A stretch of 64,000 nt of DNA from Alphaproteobacteria bacterium (GTDB lineage: Bacteria; Pseudomonadota; Alphaproteobacteria; Acetobacterales; Acetobacteraceae), in assembly GCA_016869715.1 (NCBI GenBank), contig VGDM01000014.1, positions 1-64,000 on the forward strand, read 5' to 3'. Shown here in pieces: positions 43,972-53,161 of the stretch. Position 1 is the stretch's first letter. Each line of letters begins with the position of its first letter. Made by a program: the position numbers and the translations under genes. A model generated the notes under the pieces. That model searched no databases. It worked only from the letters and a program-made list of their open reading frames with translations, and was not told the DNA's origin.

Positions 43972-44568
43972 ATGTCTGGTCGTCAATCCCCCGAAGCCGG
44001 CGAGCAGAAGGCGCTGCCCCCGATTGTTGTCAAGAAATACGCGAATCGGCGGCTCTACAACACTGAAACCTCATCCTATGTCACTTTGGATGATCTGGCC
44101 GCCATGGTCCGCGATGGGCGGGATTTCGTGGTCTATGACGCCAAATCCGGTGAAGACCTGACCCGAAGCGTGTTGACCCAGATTATTGTGGAACAGGAAG
44201 GCAAGGGGCAGAATATGTTGCCCATTTCGGTACTCAGGCAATTGATCGGGCTTTATGGCGATAATCTGCAATCGCTCGTGCCGCGTTACCTGGAAGCGGC
44301 CATGGCGTCCTTCTCGCAGCAGCAGGAACAGATGCGCGATACGCTGAGCAAGACCATGAGCGGCTTTATGCCCTTCCCGTCGAGTGTCTCGGATATGCAG
44401 CAAGTCAGCAAACAGAACATCGCCATGATGGAACGCGCGATGAGTTTGTTTACCCCTTTCGCGCGACGCGAGGAAAACGCGCTGAGTGATGAAACCGAGG
44501 CATTAAAGAAAGAAATTGAGACACTGCACGGCGAATTGGCCGCGCTAAAATTGCGCACCAAAGGCTGA
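43972..44568 (+). CDS. phaR: Polyhydroxyalkanoate synthesis repressor PhaR
   Basis: The 198-residue regulator has the PHB accumulation regulatory domain VVKKYANRRLYNTETSSYVT, LDDLAAMVRDGRDFVVYDAK and TRSVLTQIIVEQEGKGQNML (about 18-85), then RQLIGLYGDNLQSLVPRYLE and a C-terminal coiled coil (ALKKEIETLHGELAALKL). PhaR binds both DNA and nascent PHA granules and represses phasin genes until polymer is present. ATG 43972 has GAGGCAAG upstream. ATG 43921 would add 17 residues without family support. Being divergent from the PHA synthase-like genes, it may bind the shared 131-base intergenic region. Confidence 0.92.
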   Translation: MSGRQSPEAGEQKALPPIVVKKYANRRLYNTETSSYVTLDDLAAMVRDGRDFVVYDAKSGEDLTRSVLTQIIVEQEGKGQNMLPISVLRQLIGLYGDNLQSLVPRYLEAAMASFSQQQEQMRDTLSKTMSGFMPFPSSVSDMQQVSKQNIAMMERAMSLFTPFARREENALSDETEALKKEIETLHGELAALKLRTKG

Positions 44569-44670
44569 CTTCGTTGAAATTTCGAGCCACTTATTCAGCG
44601 CTTGATCATCTATGCCGCGCATAATCCACACTTAGTAGGGGGCATGATGCCCCGCTGAGGAATCGGGTTG

Positions 44671-45132
44671 ATGAACAGCATCGTCGAAATTGCAGGATCG
44701 TTCCGGCAGGGTGAGACCGTAATCGCGGAAGTGGTTTCCACTCAAAGGGCCAATGCAGCTGACAAGCATGTGGGTGCCCGCATTCGCGAAAGGCGCACCA
44801 CGCTTGGCCTGTCGCAGCAGCAATTGGCCAAGATGATCGGCGTGACCTATTAGCAGGCGCATAAATATGAACGCGGGCTGAACCGCATTTCCGCCGGCCG
44901 GCTTTATGGCATCGCGCAGGCCTTGGGCGTGCCAATCTCCTGGTTTTTTGAAGGGTTGAAATCCGAAACCGCCGATCCCTCCATGTCTCAGCGCGAGCGC
45001 ATGTGACTGGAACTCGCGCGTAATTTCGCGCTGATTGACAATAACAAGCACAAGGAAGCGCTGAGCCGGATGGCACGTGCCTTGGCTGCCCAGGCCCAGG
45101 CCGTGGCGCGGCGTAGCGTGGCGGGCAAATAG
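44671..45132 (+). pseudogene. XRE-family helix-turn-helix regulator with two internal stop codons
   Basis: Read through its stops, the 153-codon gene encodes an N-terminal extension, then the HTH domain HVGARIRERRTTLGLSQQQL, AKMIGVTY, QAHKYERGLNRISAGRLYGI and ALGVPISWFFEGL, and a helical tail LELARNFALIDNNKHKEALS. TAG at 44851-44853 falls exactly in the recognition-helix region (relatives read VTYQQAHKYERG, so CAG became TAG), and TGA at 45004-45006 interrupts the tail. Everything else, including length and frame, is preserved, suggesting very recent loss. This regulator type is widely kept in related alphaproteobacteria, so its inactivation is unexpected. Start ATG 44671 (a TTG lies just before). 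Confidence 0.85.
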
Positions 45133-45192
45133 GCGCGCTTTCGCCCTTGGGGGCTGATACCATCGCCCTCCAATCCCGGCTAGGTTCGGCCC

Positions 45193-46614
45193 ATGGACGA
45201 ATCCCGGCCGCATAATATCCCCGAATATGGCGTCGCCGATCTGGCCGGCGCCATTCGCCGCATGCTGGAAGGCGCATTCGGGCGCGTTCGCCTGCGCGGT
45301 GAAATCACCGAAATGAAGCGCTATCCTTCCGGGCATATCTATCTCTCGCTCAAGGATCAGGAAGCGAAGATCGAAGCCGTCATTTGGAAGGGGTCGCTGC
45401 GCAATATCGGCACCATGCCGGAAAACGGCGCGGAGATGATCGCGACCGGGCGAATTTCCACCTATGCGGATCGGTCAAAATACCAGCTGGTGATTGAAAG
45501 GCTGGAATATGCCGGCGAAGGTGCCTTGCTGGCGCGGATTGAAGCGCTGCGCAAACGCCTGCTGGAAGAGGGGCTGTTTGATGAGGTCCGCAAGCGCCCC
45601 TTGCCGGTTTTGCCGCGCGTGATTGGCGTGATCACCAGTGAAAAAGGCGCGGTCATTCAGGATATTCGCACCACCATCGCGCGGCGTTTTCCGCGCCATA
45701 TCCTGCTTTGGCCAGTCGCGGTGCAGGGCCAGGGCGCGGCGGAACAGATTGCCGCTGCCATCAGGGGTTTTTCCGCCCTGCCAGCCGGCGGCGCCGTGCC
45801 GCGCCCAGATGTGCTGATTGTGGCGCGCGGCGGCGGCAGCCTTGAAGACCTGATGGCCTTCAATGAGGAAATCGTCATCCGCGCCGCCGCTGAAAGCACC
45901 ATTCCGCTGATTTCCGCTGTGGGGCATGAAACCGACACGACCCTGATTGATTACGCGTCTGACCGCCGCGCACCGACGCCGACCGCCGCCGCTGAATTGG
46001 CCGTTCCGGCGCGGGCAGAGCTATCCGCCGCGCTGATGCAAACCGGGGCGCGGCATGCCCAGGCGGCTTCGGGTTTGGTGAACGCCGCGCGGCTTCGGTT
46101 GCTGCGTGCCGAAGGTGGCTTGCCGGATGTGCCGACGCGGCTCGCGCAATCGCGCCAACGGCTGGATGATTGGGGCGAAAGACTGCCGCGCGCTGCCGGC
46201 ACATGCATCACCACACGGGCGCAACAGCTTGGAGCGCTGCGCATTCCCCATCCTCGGGAAGGCATTCTGGCGCGGCGCGCGGCGGTTGAAGCGCTTGGCC
46301 TTAGGCTTGGCAGTGCCTGGGCACGGCGGCGGGATGGGCTCGCCGGGGCGCGTGGCCTCTCGCGGCTTTCGCCAGCGCCGGTGCTGGCGACGCTTCGCCA
46401 GCGGCGCACGCAACTGGAAGGGCTGGCCGCAAGGCTGGAAAGCGCTTCCTATACCTCGGTCCTGGCGCGCGGCTTTGCCCTGGTGCGCGATGCCAAGGGC
46501 GCGCCGGTGGTGGCGGCGGGCGCGATTTCCCCCGGCCAGCCCTTGCACCTGACCTTTGCTGATGGCGAAGTGGGGGTCAGTGCTGATGGCACGCGCCAAG
46601 GACGCCTATTGTGA
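45193..46614 (+). CDS. xseA: Exodeoxyribonuclease VII large subunit
   Basis: The 473-residue protein starts with an OB fold (FGRVRLRGEITEMKRYPSGH, YLSLKDQEAKIEAVIWKGSL) followed by the catalytic domain: LPVLPRVIGVITSEKGAVIQ, GARHILLWPVAVQGQGAA-like segment, VLIVARGGGSLEDLMAFNEE and AVGHETDTTLIDYASDRRAP (catalytic Asp/His). The C-terminal region is helical. ExoVII degrades single-stranded DNA with XseB, which is not in the window. The stop overlaps the start of the M23 peptidase gene. Confidence 0.94.
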   Translation: MDESRPHNIPEYGVADLAGAIRRMLEGAFGRVRLRGEITEMKRYPSGHIYLSLKDQEAKIEAVIWKGSLRNIGTMPENGAEMIATGRISTYADRSKYQLVIERLEYAGEGALLARIEALRKRLLEEGLFDEVRKRPLPVLPRVIGVITSEKGAVIQDIRTTIARRFPRHILLWPVAVQGQGAAEQIAAAIRGFSALPAGGAVPRPDVLIVARGGGSLEDLMAFNEEIVIRAAAESTIPLISAVGHETDTTLIDYASDRRAPTPTAAAELAVPARAELSAALMQTGARHAQAASGLVNAARLRLLRAEGGLPDVPTRLAQSRQRLDDWGERLPRAAGTCITTRAQQLGALRIPHPREGILARRAAVEALGLRLGSAWARRRDGLAGARGLSRLSPAPVLATLRQRRTQLEGLAARLESASYTSVLARGFALVRDAKGAPVVAAGAISPGQPLHLTFADGEVGVSADGTRQGRLL

Positions 46615-47426
46615 TGAATGCCCTGCCTCGTCGGCTGCTATTGGCCGCACCTCCCCTGCTGCTGGCCGCACCCGCCCGCGCCGTCACTTTGAATGAAGCC
46701 GCACTGACCCAGGGCGGCTTTGTGCTGGGCCGCGCCGCGCCGGGGACCAGGCTCGCGCTGGATGGCAAGTCGGTCAGGGTCTCGTCAGCCGGGCAATTTG
46801 CCTTTGGCTTCGGGCGCGATCATGCGGCGCAGGCCCGGCTGGTCATCACGGCCCCCGGCGGTGCCGCGGAAACCCGCGTGTTGAACATCGCCAAGCGCGA
46901 ATGGCCGACCGAGCGCATTTCCGGCCCGCCCCCCGCCCAGGTGACGCCCGATGCCGAAACCCTGACGCGCATTGCCCGGGAAAGGGAAAAACTGGGCGCA
47001 GTGCGGGCGGTTGAAACCGCCCTGACCGGTTTTGCCGAGGGTTTTATCCGCCCCGCCCCTGGGCGGATTTCCGGTGTTTTTGGCAGCCAGAGGATCTTGA
47101 ACGGCCAGCCGCGCCAGCCCCATTGTGGGCTGGATTTCGCCGCCCCCACCGGCACACCCGTGCTGGCATCTGCCGCCGGACGCGTCACCCTGGCCGATGA
47201 GTTTCATTTTTTTGGCAAATTGATCGTGCTGGACCATGGGCATGGGGTAAATTCGCGTTACGCCCATTTGTCCGAGGTCTCGGTGCGGGAGGGGGAGAGC
47301 ATTGCCAAAAGCCAAAGGATCGGCGCCATCGGCATGACAGGCCGTGTGACCGGGCCGCATTTGCATTTCAGCCTGTTCTGGTTCCTGCAATGGCTGGACC
47401 CTCAACCGGTGGTCCTGCCCACCTGA
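46614..47426 (+). CDS. M23-family (LytM) metallopeptidase, exported
   Basis: The 270-residue protein has a signal peptide (RRLLLAAPPLLLAAPARA), an N-terminal beta domain and a C-terminal LytM domain: QPHCGLDFAAPTGTPVLASA with the first zinc His and Asp, NSRYAHLSEV, and TGPHLHFSLFWFLQWLDPQP with the HLH motif. All zinc ligands are present, so it is probably an active peptidoglycan endopeptidase rather than an EnvC-like activator. ATG 46614 overlaps the xseA TGA. A GTG at 46611 would add one residue. It ends 92 bases before srfB; a role with that locus is possible but unsupported. Confidence 0.88.
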   Translation: MNALPRRLLLAAPPLLLAAPARAVTLNEAALTQGGFVLGRAAPGTRLALDGKSVRVSSAGQFAFGFGRDHAAQARLVITAPGGAAETRVLNIAKREWPTERISGPPPAQVTPDAETLTRIAREREKLGAVRAVETALTGFAEGFIRPAPGRISGVFGSQRILNGQPRQPHCGLDFAAPTGTPVLASAAGRVTLADEFHFFGKLIVLDHGHGVNSRYAHLSEVSVREGESIAKSQRIGAIGMTGRVTGPHLHFSLFWFLQWLDPQPVVLPT

Positions 47427-47453
47427 CACCCTTAGGGCCAAGCGAGGCTTCGG

Positions 47454-47482
47454 TTGCGCCGGGCGGGCCTGATCGGCATATT
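47454..47482 (+). promoter_or_regulatory. Possible promoter of the srfB locus
   Basis: TTGCGC at 47454-47459 and CATATT at 47477-47482 are 17 bases apart, in an unusually AT-rich patch (47477-47510) for this genome, 37 bases before the srfB ATG. Matches to the sigma-70 consensus are weak (3 of 6 and 4 of 6), so this is a suggestion only. Confidence 0.2.
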
Positions 47483-47518
47483 AATTTGTATCTGTTTTTA
47501 TTCTCAGGGTTTTCAAGA

Positions 47519-50494
47519 ATGCAGGGCCTGCCGCAAATCATCAGCCTCGTGCCGCAGACCGGTCTGCAATTCATTGACATCCGGTTCAACCTGGACCGCC
47601 TGCCGCGCGCGCCGCGTTCCTTCTGGGAACAACCGCTGCCGCCAGGTGCTGACCCGGCCAGTGCCGGCCTGGTCAATTTGCGCCGCCTGACCGAAAGCGG
47701 TGAAGGGGCGCTGCTGGACCCGATCAGTGGCCGCAGCCCACCGGATGATGAAATCTACCAGGTGGGGCGCGGCCAGGCGCTGGAATTCATCTTGGGGCGC
47801 TGGATACCGTTACCTTATTTCCGCGTGGCGGCTGTGGGGGCATCGGGCCAGGAAGTCTATGACAAGGGGCCGACCAATTGGGCGCGGCTGCGCATCAGCG
47901 CACTTTCGGCCCCGGATGAGGAAGGGCATACGCATCACGCGGTCCTCGCCTTTGATACGGCTCTGCGCACACGCGAAGAAGGCCGCCCCTATACCGCGAT
48001 TTCACCAAACGATAGCGAACGCGCCGGCGAATTCACCTTTGTGTCAGACCGGGAACAGACAACCTGGTTCATGAATGAACCCTGGCTGATCCAGTGGCTT
48101 GAAGAAGTCTTGCAGGAAATGCGTGCCGCAACTGGCCGGCGCCCACGCCCTGAGGATGAGCAACGCGCCTGCGAACATTGGGCGCGCTACATCACGCTGC
48201 TGGAATTGCTGTCCGAAGCGCGGATCCTGCCGCGCGTAAAGCTGGTGGATGTAGTTTCCAACAGTAAATCCTATGAACCGATCAATGTTGATCTGGTGCT
48301 GGATATCGGCAATGCGCGTACTTGCGGCATTTTGGTAGAAGATGAACGCGACAGCCGGCTTAATCTGAACAATAGCTATCCTTTGAAGCTGCGGGATTTG
48401 AGTGTGCCGGAATTAGGCTATGCCTTTCCCTTCGAAAGCCGCGTGGAGTTTGCGCGTGCCAGTTTCGGCAAGGATGCGCTGAGCCGCCGTTCCGGGCGCG
48501 GTAATGCCTTTCAATGGCTAAGCCCGGTGCGCATCGGCCCGGAAGCAGTGCGGCTTTCCGCTGCCGCGCGCGGGAATGAAGGGGCAACAGGGCTTTCATC
48601 GCCCAAGCGCTATCTTTGGGATGAAAGACCGACGACTCAGGTCTGGCGCTTCAATGGCATGGCCGCTGATGGCGTGACCACCGAACCGCCCGTCAGTGGC
48701 AGCTTCATGGCCTGGGTGACAGAAGAAGGCGAAGTGCTGCGGGCCAAGCCGCGCGGCCGTGGCGGCGCGCCGCGCCAACCTGCCGTACGTGCGCGCTTCA
48801 GCCGTTCATCGCTGATGAGCTTTCTGCTCGCGGAAATTCTTTTGCAGGCGCTGTCGCAAATCAATTCGGTAGAAACGCGCTATGCGCGGAGCTTCCCCGA
48901 TGTACCGCGCCGGCTGCGGCGCATTTTGCTCACTATGCCGCCGGCCATGGCGCTTGCAGAACAACGCATTTTCCGCCATCGCGCTGAAGCAGCAGTACGC
49001 CTTGCCTGGGACATGATGGGCTGGGGTAATCCCGCGCCTGGCACCGCGGCACCACCGCCGGAACCGCGCATCATCGCCAACCTTGATGAGGCGACGGCAA
49101 CACAGCTGGTGTTTCTTTATACAGAGGCAAGCCAGCGCTTGCGTGGCGATCCCGCCAGCTTCTTCGTACTGACTGGGCGCGCGCGGGATGGCTATGGCAA
49201 GGCGCCATCGCTTCGTGTCGCGAGCATTGATATCGGCGGCGGCACCACAGATTTGATGATTTGCACTTATTCCGCCGAAGCCGGACAGGAAATTGAACCG
49301 CATCAGAATTTCCGCGAAGGGTTCCGTATTGCGGGCGATGAGGTGTTGCAGGAGGTAATCCAAAGTATCGTCCTGCCGCAGCTTGAAGAAAGCCTGCGCC
49401 AGACCGGCGCGCGTGATCCCAAGGCGCTGCTGCGTGAGGTGCTGGGCGGGGATCGAGGCGCGCAAAGCGAATTGGAACGGCATTTGCGTCGGCAATTCGT
49501 GACACAAGTGCTGGAACCGACTGGGCTTGCGATCCTGCACGGCTACGAAAAGATAGATGAACGCGCTGCCGGCGAATTCCTGCGCGAAAAGCTCGCCACC
49601 ATTCTGCACGGACGCGATGTGGCCGCACCCTTGCGCTATTTCGAACAACAGGCCGTACGCGCCGGGGCTGCCGGTTTCCAGTTGCTGGAAGTCGAAATGG
49701 CGGCGGCCGCGGGCAGTGTGGATGCTATTGTGCAGGCAGCGCTTGGCCAGGTGATCGCTGATCTCTGCGAAGTGGTCTATGCCTTTGATTGCGATTGGCT
49801 GCTGCTGTCCGGCCGGCCATCCAGGCTCCGCGCGATATTTGACATGATGCTGGCCAAGATGCCGGTACCGCCGCATCGCATTGTCGGCATGCATCGCTAT
49901 CGCGCGGGAAGCTGGTATCCCTTCCGCGATTCTGCCGGGCGCGTGGATGATCCTAAAACCACGGCGGCGGTCGGCGCCATGCTCTGCGCTGTGGCAGAAG
50001 GACGCCTGGAAAGCTTCCTGATGCGCACCAGCCGGCTTGCCATGCGCTCGACTGCCAAATACCTCGGCCGGATGGAAATCTCGGGGCAAATCCTCCGGCA
50101 GAATGTATTGCTGCAGGACCCGGATGCGGCGCTGTCCAAGGCGCCGGGCCCATCGCAGGATGTGAAATTCTCCGTAGAATTCCGCGCACCAGTTTTTCTT
50201 GGTTTCCGCCAATTGGATCTGGAACGCTGGACCGCGAGCCGGTTGTATATTCTGGAATACGCCAATCCTGATAATGTACCGCGGCTGAAACTGCCACTAA
50301 AGCTTGCCATCCAGCGCGCGGAAATAGACCCCGAAAGCGCGGACGCAGAGGAATTGCGGGAGGATTTCACCATAGACGAAATCCTGGATGCCGAGGGCGA
50401 TCCGCAGCATCGCGGCATTGTGCGCCTGCGCCTGCAAACTGAACGTAGTGAAGCCGGTTATTGGCGCGACACCGGCGCGCTTTCGGTGCCGTGA
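47519..50494 (+). CDS. srfB: SrfB-family protein (Hsp70/actin-like ATPase fold)
   Basis: This 991-residue protein matches the virulence factor SrfB family. It bears the three nucleotide-binding signatures of the actin/Hsp70 fold: phosphate-1 VDLVLDIGNARTCGILVEDE at about residues 257-276, phosphate-2 VASIDIGGGTTDLMICTYS at about 567-585, and an adenosine-type LLLSGRPSRLRAIF at about 760-773. The 250-residue N-terminal domain has no motif I recognise. It has no signal peptide or membrane helix, so it is cytoplasmic. I start at ATG 47519 (MQGLPQIISLVPQTGLQFID) because homology-like sequence begins there, though the frame opens at 47390. SrfB was named in Salmonella as an SsrB-regulated gene; its biochemical activity is unknown. 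First gene of the cluster, 10 bases before srfC. Confidence 0.85.
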   Translation: MQGLPQIISLVPQTGLQFIDIRFNLDRLPRAPRSFWEQPLPPGADPASAGLVNLRRLTESGEGALLDPISGRSPPDDEIYQVGRGQALEFILGRWIPLPYFRVAAVGASGQEVYDKGPTNWARLRISALSAPDEEGHTHHAVLAFDTALRTREEGRPYTAISPNDSERAGEFTFVSDREQTTWFMNEPWLIQWLEEVLQEMRAATGRRPRPEDEQRACEHWARYITLLELLSEARILPRVKLVDVVSNSKSYEPINVDLVLDIGNARTCGILVEDERDSRLNLNNSYPLKLRDLSVPELGYAFPFESRVEFARASFGKDALSRRSGRGNAFQWLSPVRIGPEAVRLSAAARGNEGATGLSSPKRYLWDERPTTQVWRFNGMAADGVTTEPPVSGSFMAWVTEEGEVLRAKPRGRGGAPRQPAVRARFSRSSLMSFLLAEILLQALSQINSVETRYARSFPDVPRRLRRILLTMPPAMALAEQRIFRHRAEAAVRLAWDMMGWGNPAPGTAAPPPEPRIIANLDEATATQLVFLYTEASQRLRGDPASFFVLTGRARDGYGKAPSLRVASIDIGGGTTDLMICTYSAEAGQEIEPHQNFREGFRIAGDEVLQEVIQSIVLPQLEESLRQTGARDPKALLREVLGGDRGAQSELERHLRRQFVTQVLEPTGLAILHGYEKIDERAAGEFLREKLATILHGRDVAAPLRYFEQQAVRAGAAGFQLLEVEMAAAAGSVDAIVQAALGQVIADLCEVVYAFDCDWLLLSGRPSRLRAIFDMMLAKMPVPPHRIVGMHRYRAGSWYPFRDSAGRVDDPKTTAAVGAMLCAVAEGRLESFLMRTSRLAMRSTAKYLGRMEISGQILRQNVLLQDPDAALSKAPGPSQDVKFSVEFRAPVFLGFRQLDLERWTASRLYILEYANPDNVPRLKLPLKLAIQRAEIDPESADAEELREDFTIDEILDAEGDPQHRGIVRLRLQTERSEAGYWRDTGALSVP

Positions 50495-50504
50495 GGATCA
50501 GGTC

Positions 50505-53135
50505 ATGACAACACCGAATGCCGAAAATGAAGCCCTGGCACAAAGCTGTGATGCGGTGGCGGATGCCGCGCATAGTGCGCTTGAATGGATTGCTATCGCA
50601 GGCGACATCGTGCGGGAAGAAGGCCCTGCCTTGGCGCGCGAATTCCGCCGTGAAGGCTTGCGGGCACGCAAGCTTGCCAATGCTGCGCGTCGGCCGATGT
50701 GCGTTTCGGTCTTTGGCCCAAGCCAGCAGGGGAAAAGCTATCTGATCGCTTCCCTGGCGCGGAAGGAAGGCAAGCCCACCACGATCCGCTTTGGGGAGGA
50801 GCTGCGCGGCTTCAACCGCGACATCAATCCCGATGGTGGCAAGGAATCGACCGGTCTGGTCACACGTTTCACGACGCGGCCAGTGACCGGCATGCCCGGC
50901 ATGCCTGTGGTCTGTCGCATGCTGTCTGAAACCGACATCGTGAAGATCATGGCCAACGCCTTCATGGAAGATTTCGACCGTGATACGGTTGTGCCGCTTG
51001 AAGGCGCCGTGATTGAAGCGAGCATCGCGAAGCTGCGCGCCAAGGCCGCGCCGGCGGCAGTGGGGCGGCTGAATGAAGATGATATCTATGACCTCTTCGA
51101 ATATTTTGAACGCTACTTCCTGAACCACCCAACCCATCTGGCGCTAAAGCCGGGTGCCTGGCGGGAAATCGAGAGCCTAGCGCCGCGCCTTGCCCTTGCC
51201 GATCGGGTAGAGCTTTACGGGCTGCTTTGGAACAATACGCCGACCATGACAGCGACGGCGTCGAAATTGGTGCAGGCGCTGGCGCAGCTCGATTTTCCGG
51301 AAGAAGCCTGCTGCCCCATGCTGGCGATTGAGCCAAAGGCGCAGAGCATTATTGATGTCGAGACCATGTCGCATCTCGGCAAGGGTGATGGTGATCCAGT
51401 GCCGGTGGCTACCCGCGCCGGGCGCCGGGCAGAATTGCCGCGCGCGGTGCTGACCGCGGTTGTCGCTGAATTGCAATTGCAATTGGAAGACAAGCCCTTC
51501 GACTTCTTCGACTATACCGATCTCCTGGATTTCCCAGGCGCGCGCGGGCGTGAGAAATACAACGCCGCGAAGGCTGAGGAAGTGGCGCAGAGCGATCTTT
51601 TCATGCTGCTGCGTCGCGGCAAGGTTGCCTATTTATATCAGCGCTATCTTGCGGAACAGGAGCTGACTTCAATGTTGCTCTGCCTTAAGCACAGCAATCA
51701 GGAAGTGCGCACCGTGCCAGCCATGGTACGAAACTGGATTGATGGCACGCACGGCGCCACGCCTGAGGCACGAAAGGGCCAGGATGTCGCCTTATTCCTA
51801 GTGCTGACCATGTTTGACATGGAATTTGAGATCAAAGGCGGCGCAGAAGACAATGTGGAACGCTGGTCCACACGGTTGAAGACGACGATCTTCGAATTCC
51901 TCGGCCTTGGTCATGACTGGCCATCGGAATGGGTACCTTGGCAACCTTTCAATAATACTTTCTGGCTGCGCAACCCCGAAGTGTTGAACAAGGGGCTGTT
52001 AGATTATGACGCAAATGGTCGGGAAGTGAGCTTCCGCGATCCGGAACGCGTGGCGCGGCTGAAGGCAAATTTCCTCGCCAATCCGGATGTACAAAAGCAT
52101 TACGCCGATCCTGAACGCGCCTGGGAAGCCGGTATGGCCTTGAATGATGGCGGCATTGGCTATCTTTCCGAAAGGCTCCGCCCCGTCTGCAACCCCGCGC
52201 TGAAGCGCCGGCAGGTGCAAGGCCAGCTTGGTGATCTTGCCAAGCGTATGGCAGGAAGGCTGGAAGGCTATCATGTCTCCGGCGATCTGGATGCCGAATT
52301 GGCCAAGCGCCGGGCAGAAGCGCGGCTGGTCGGGCGGCAATTGCTCGCTTGCGCAGAAGCGCAGGCTTTTGGCTTGCTGCTGCGCGAATTGCAGGTGCGG
52401 GGCGAAACCCTGGCCGAGCTGTTTCGCCGCCAGCAATTGGCCGCTGCTGAGACGCCATCAGCCGTGACCGCGCCTGTCGGGCGCAAGACCACAGCGCGCG
52501 AATTGCGGAGCGAATTCGAAGCGCTGTTTGAAGACGATCCCGCGCCTCCCGCCTCGGTTGAAGGAGCGGAAGAAGGCCCGCGCGATCAAGCAGATCTTTT
52601 TGCGGAGGCCGCAGTGGCAGAATGGTTGCAGAATATGCACCGCTTCGCCGCGCGCAATGACAGCCCCGAATTGTTCCGCATGGACCGCGAAGGCATTGCG
52701 ACATTGGTTACGCAGCTTGCCGCCGCCGCACGTCGCTTGAAGCTGCGTGAAAACATCGCAACGCGCATGCGGACCGAAGCAGCCTATAATGAATCCATGG
52801 CCAATCGGCTGCTGAAACCGGTGATGATTGCGGAACGCGCGATCAATGATTTCGTCACCTGGATGGGCTTTGACAAAATCCCGATTGAAGCCCGCCCCAA
52901 GGCTGGGCGCGACGGGCGCAGTATTTTCATCCGCCCGTCTGCGCCTGCCGATGACATGCCGCGGCTTTCCGAAACGCCCATGGCCTATGACGCTGCTTTT
53001 TACGTGGATTGGGCTGTCGCCTTTGTGCGACTGGTGGAAGACAATGTGCGCGGCGCGGGGGGCGCAATGGTGGATGAGAAATCCAATGCTCGTCTCGGCA
53101 GCCTGCTGAGTGGTCTGCGCAAGGTGGCTGCCTGA
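50505..53135 (+). CDS. srfC: SrfC-family protein (dynamin-like GTPase features)
   Basis: The 876-residue protein matches the SrfC (putative virulence effector) family. VSVFGPSQQGKSYLIASLAR holds a Walker A/G1 motif (GPSQQGKS, about residues 71-78). YTDLLDFPGARGREKYN at about 337-353 gives a DxxG-type G3, and ALFLVLTMFDMEFEIK at about 432-447 a TMFD in place of T/NKxD G4. A long helical C-terminal half follows, typical of dynamin-like or bacterial GTPase stalks. No membrane helix or signal peptide is visible, so it is cytoplasmic, perhaps peripheral to the inner membrane. ATG 50505 has GAGGATCAGG just upstream. The G-motif assignment is mine, from sequence inspection. Confidence 0.82.
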   Translation: MTTPNAENEALAQSCDAVADAAHSALEWIAIAGDIVREEGPALAREFRREGLRARKLANAARRPMCVSVFGPSQQGKSYLIASLARKEGKPTTIRFGEELRGFNRDINPDGGKESTGLVTRFTTRPVTGMPGMPVVCRMLSETDIVKIMANAFMEDFDRDTVVPLEGAVIEASIAKLRAKAAPAAVGRLNEDDIYDLFEYFERYFLNHPTHLALKPGAWREIESLAPRLALADRVELYGLLWNNTPTMTATASKLVQALAQLDFPEEACCPMLAIEPKAQSIIDVETMSHLGKGDGDPVPVATRAGRRAELPRAVLTAVVAELQLQLEDKPFDFFDYTDLLDFPGARGREKYNAAKAEEVAQSDLFMLLRRGKVAYLYQRYLAEQELTSMLLCLKHSNQEVRTVPAMVRNWIDGTHGATPEARKGQDVALFLVLTMFDMEFEIKGGAEDNVERWSTRLKTTIFEFLGLGHDWPSEWVPWQPFNNTFWLRNPEVLNKGLLDYDANGREVSFRDPERVARLKANFLANPDVQKHYADPERAWEAGMALNDGGIGYLSERLRPVCNPALKRRQVQGQLGDLAKRMAGRLEGYHVSGDLDAELAKRRAEARLVGRQLLACAEAQAFGLLLRELQVRGETLAELFRRQQLAAAETPSAVTAPVGRKTTARELRSEFEALFEDDPAPPASVEGAEEGPRDQADLFAEAAVAEWLQNMHRFAARNDSPELFRMDREGIATLVTQLAAAARRLKLRENIATRMRTEAAYNESMANRLLKPVMIAERAINDFVTWMGFDKIPIEARPKAGRDGRSIFIRPSAPADDMPRLSETPMAYDAAFYVDWAVAFVRLVEDNVRGAGGAMVDEKSNARLGSLLSGLRKVAA

Positions 53136-53161
53136 GACATGAACCGCAAAGGCCGAACCCC

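Noticed and set aside
48806-50212. 468-codon open frame antisense to srfB
   Set aside because: No recognisable domain, and it mirrors the codon bias of srfB, whose Hsp70-like motifs are on the plus strand.
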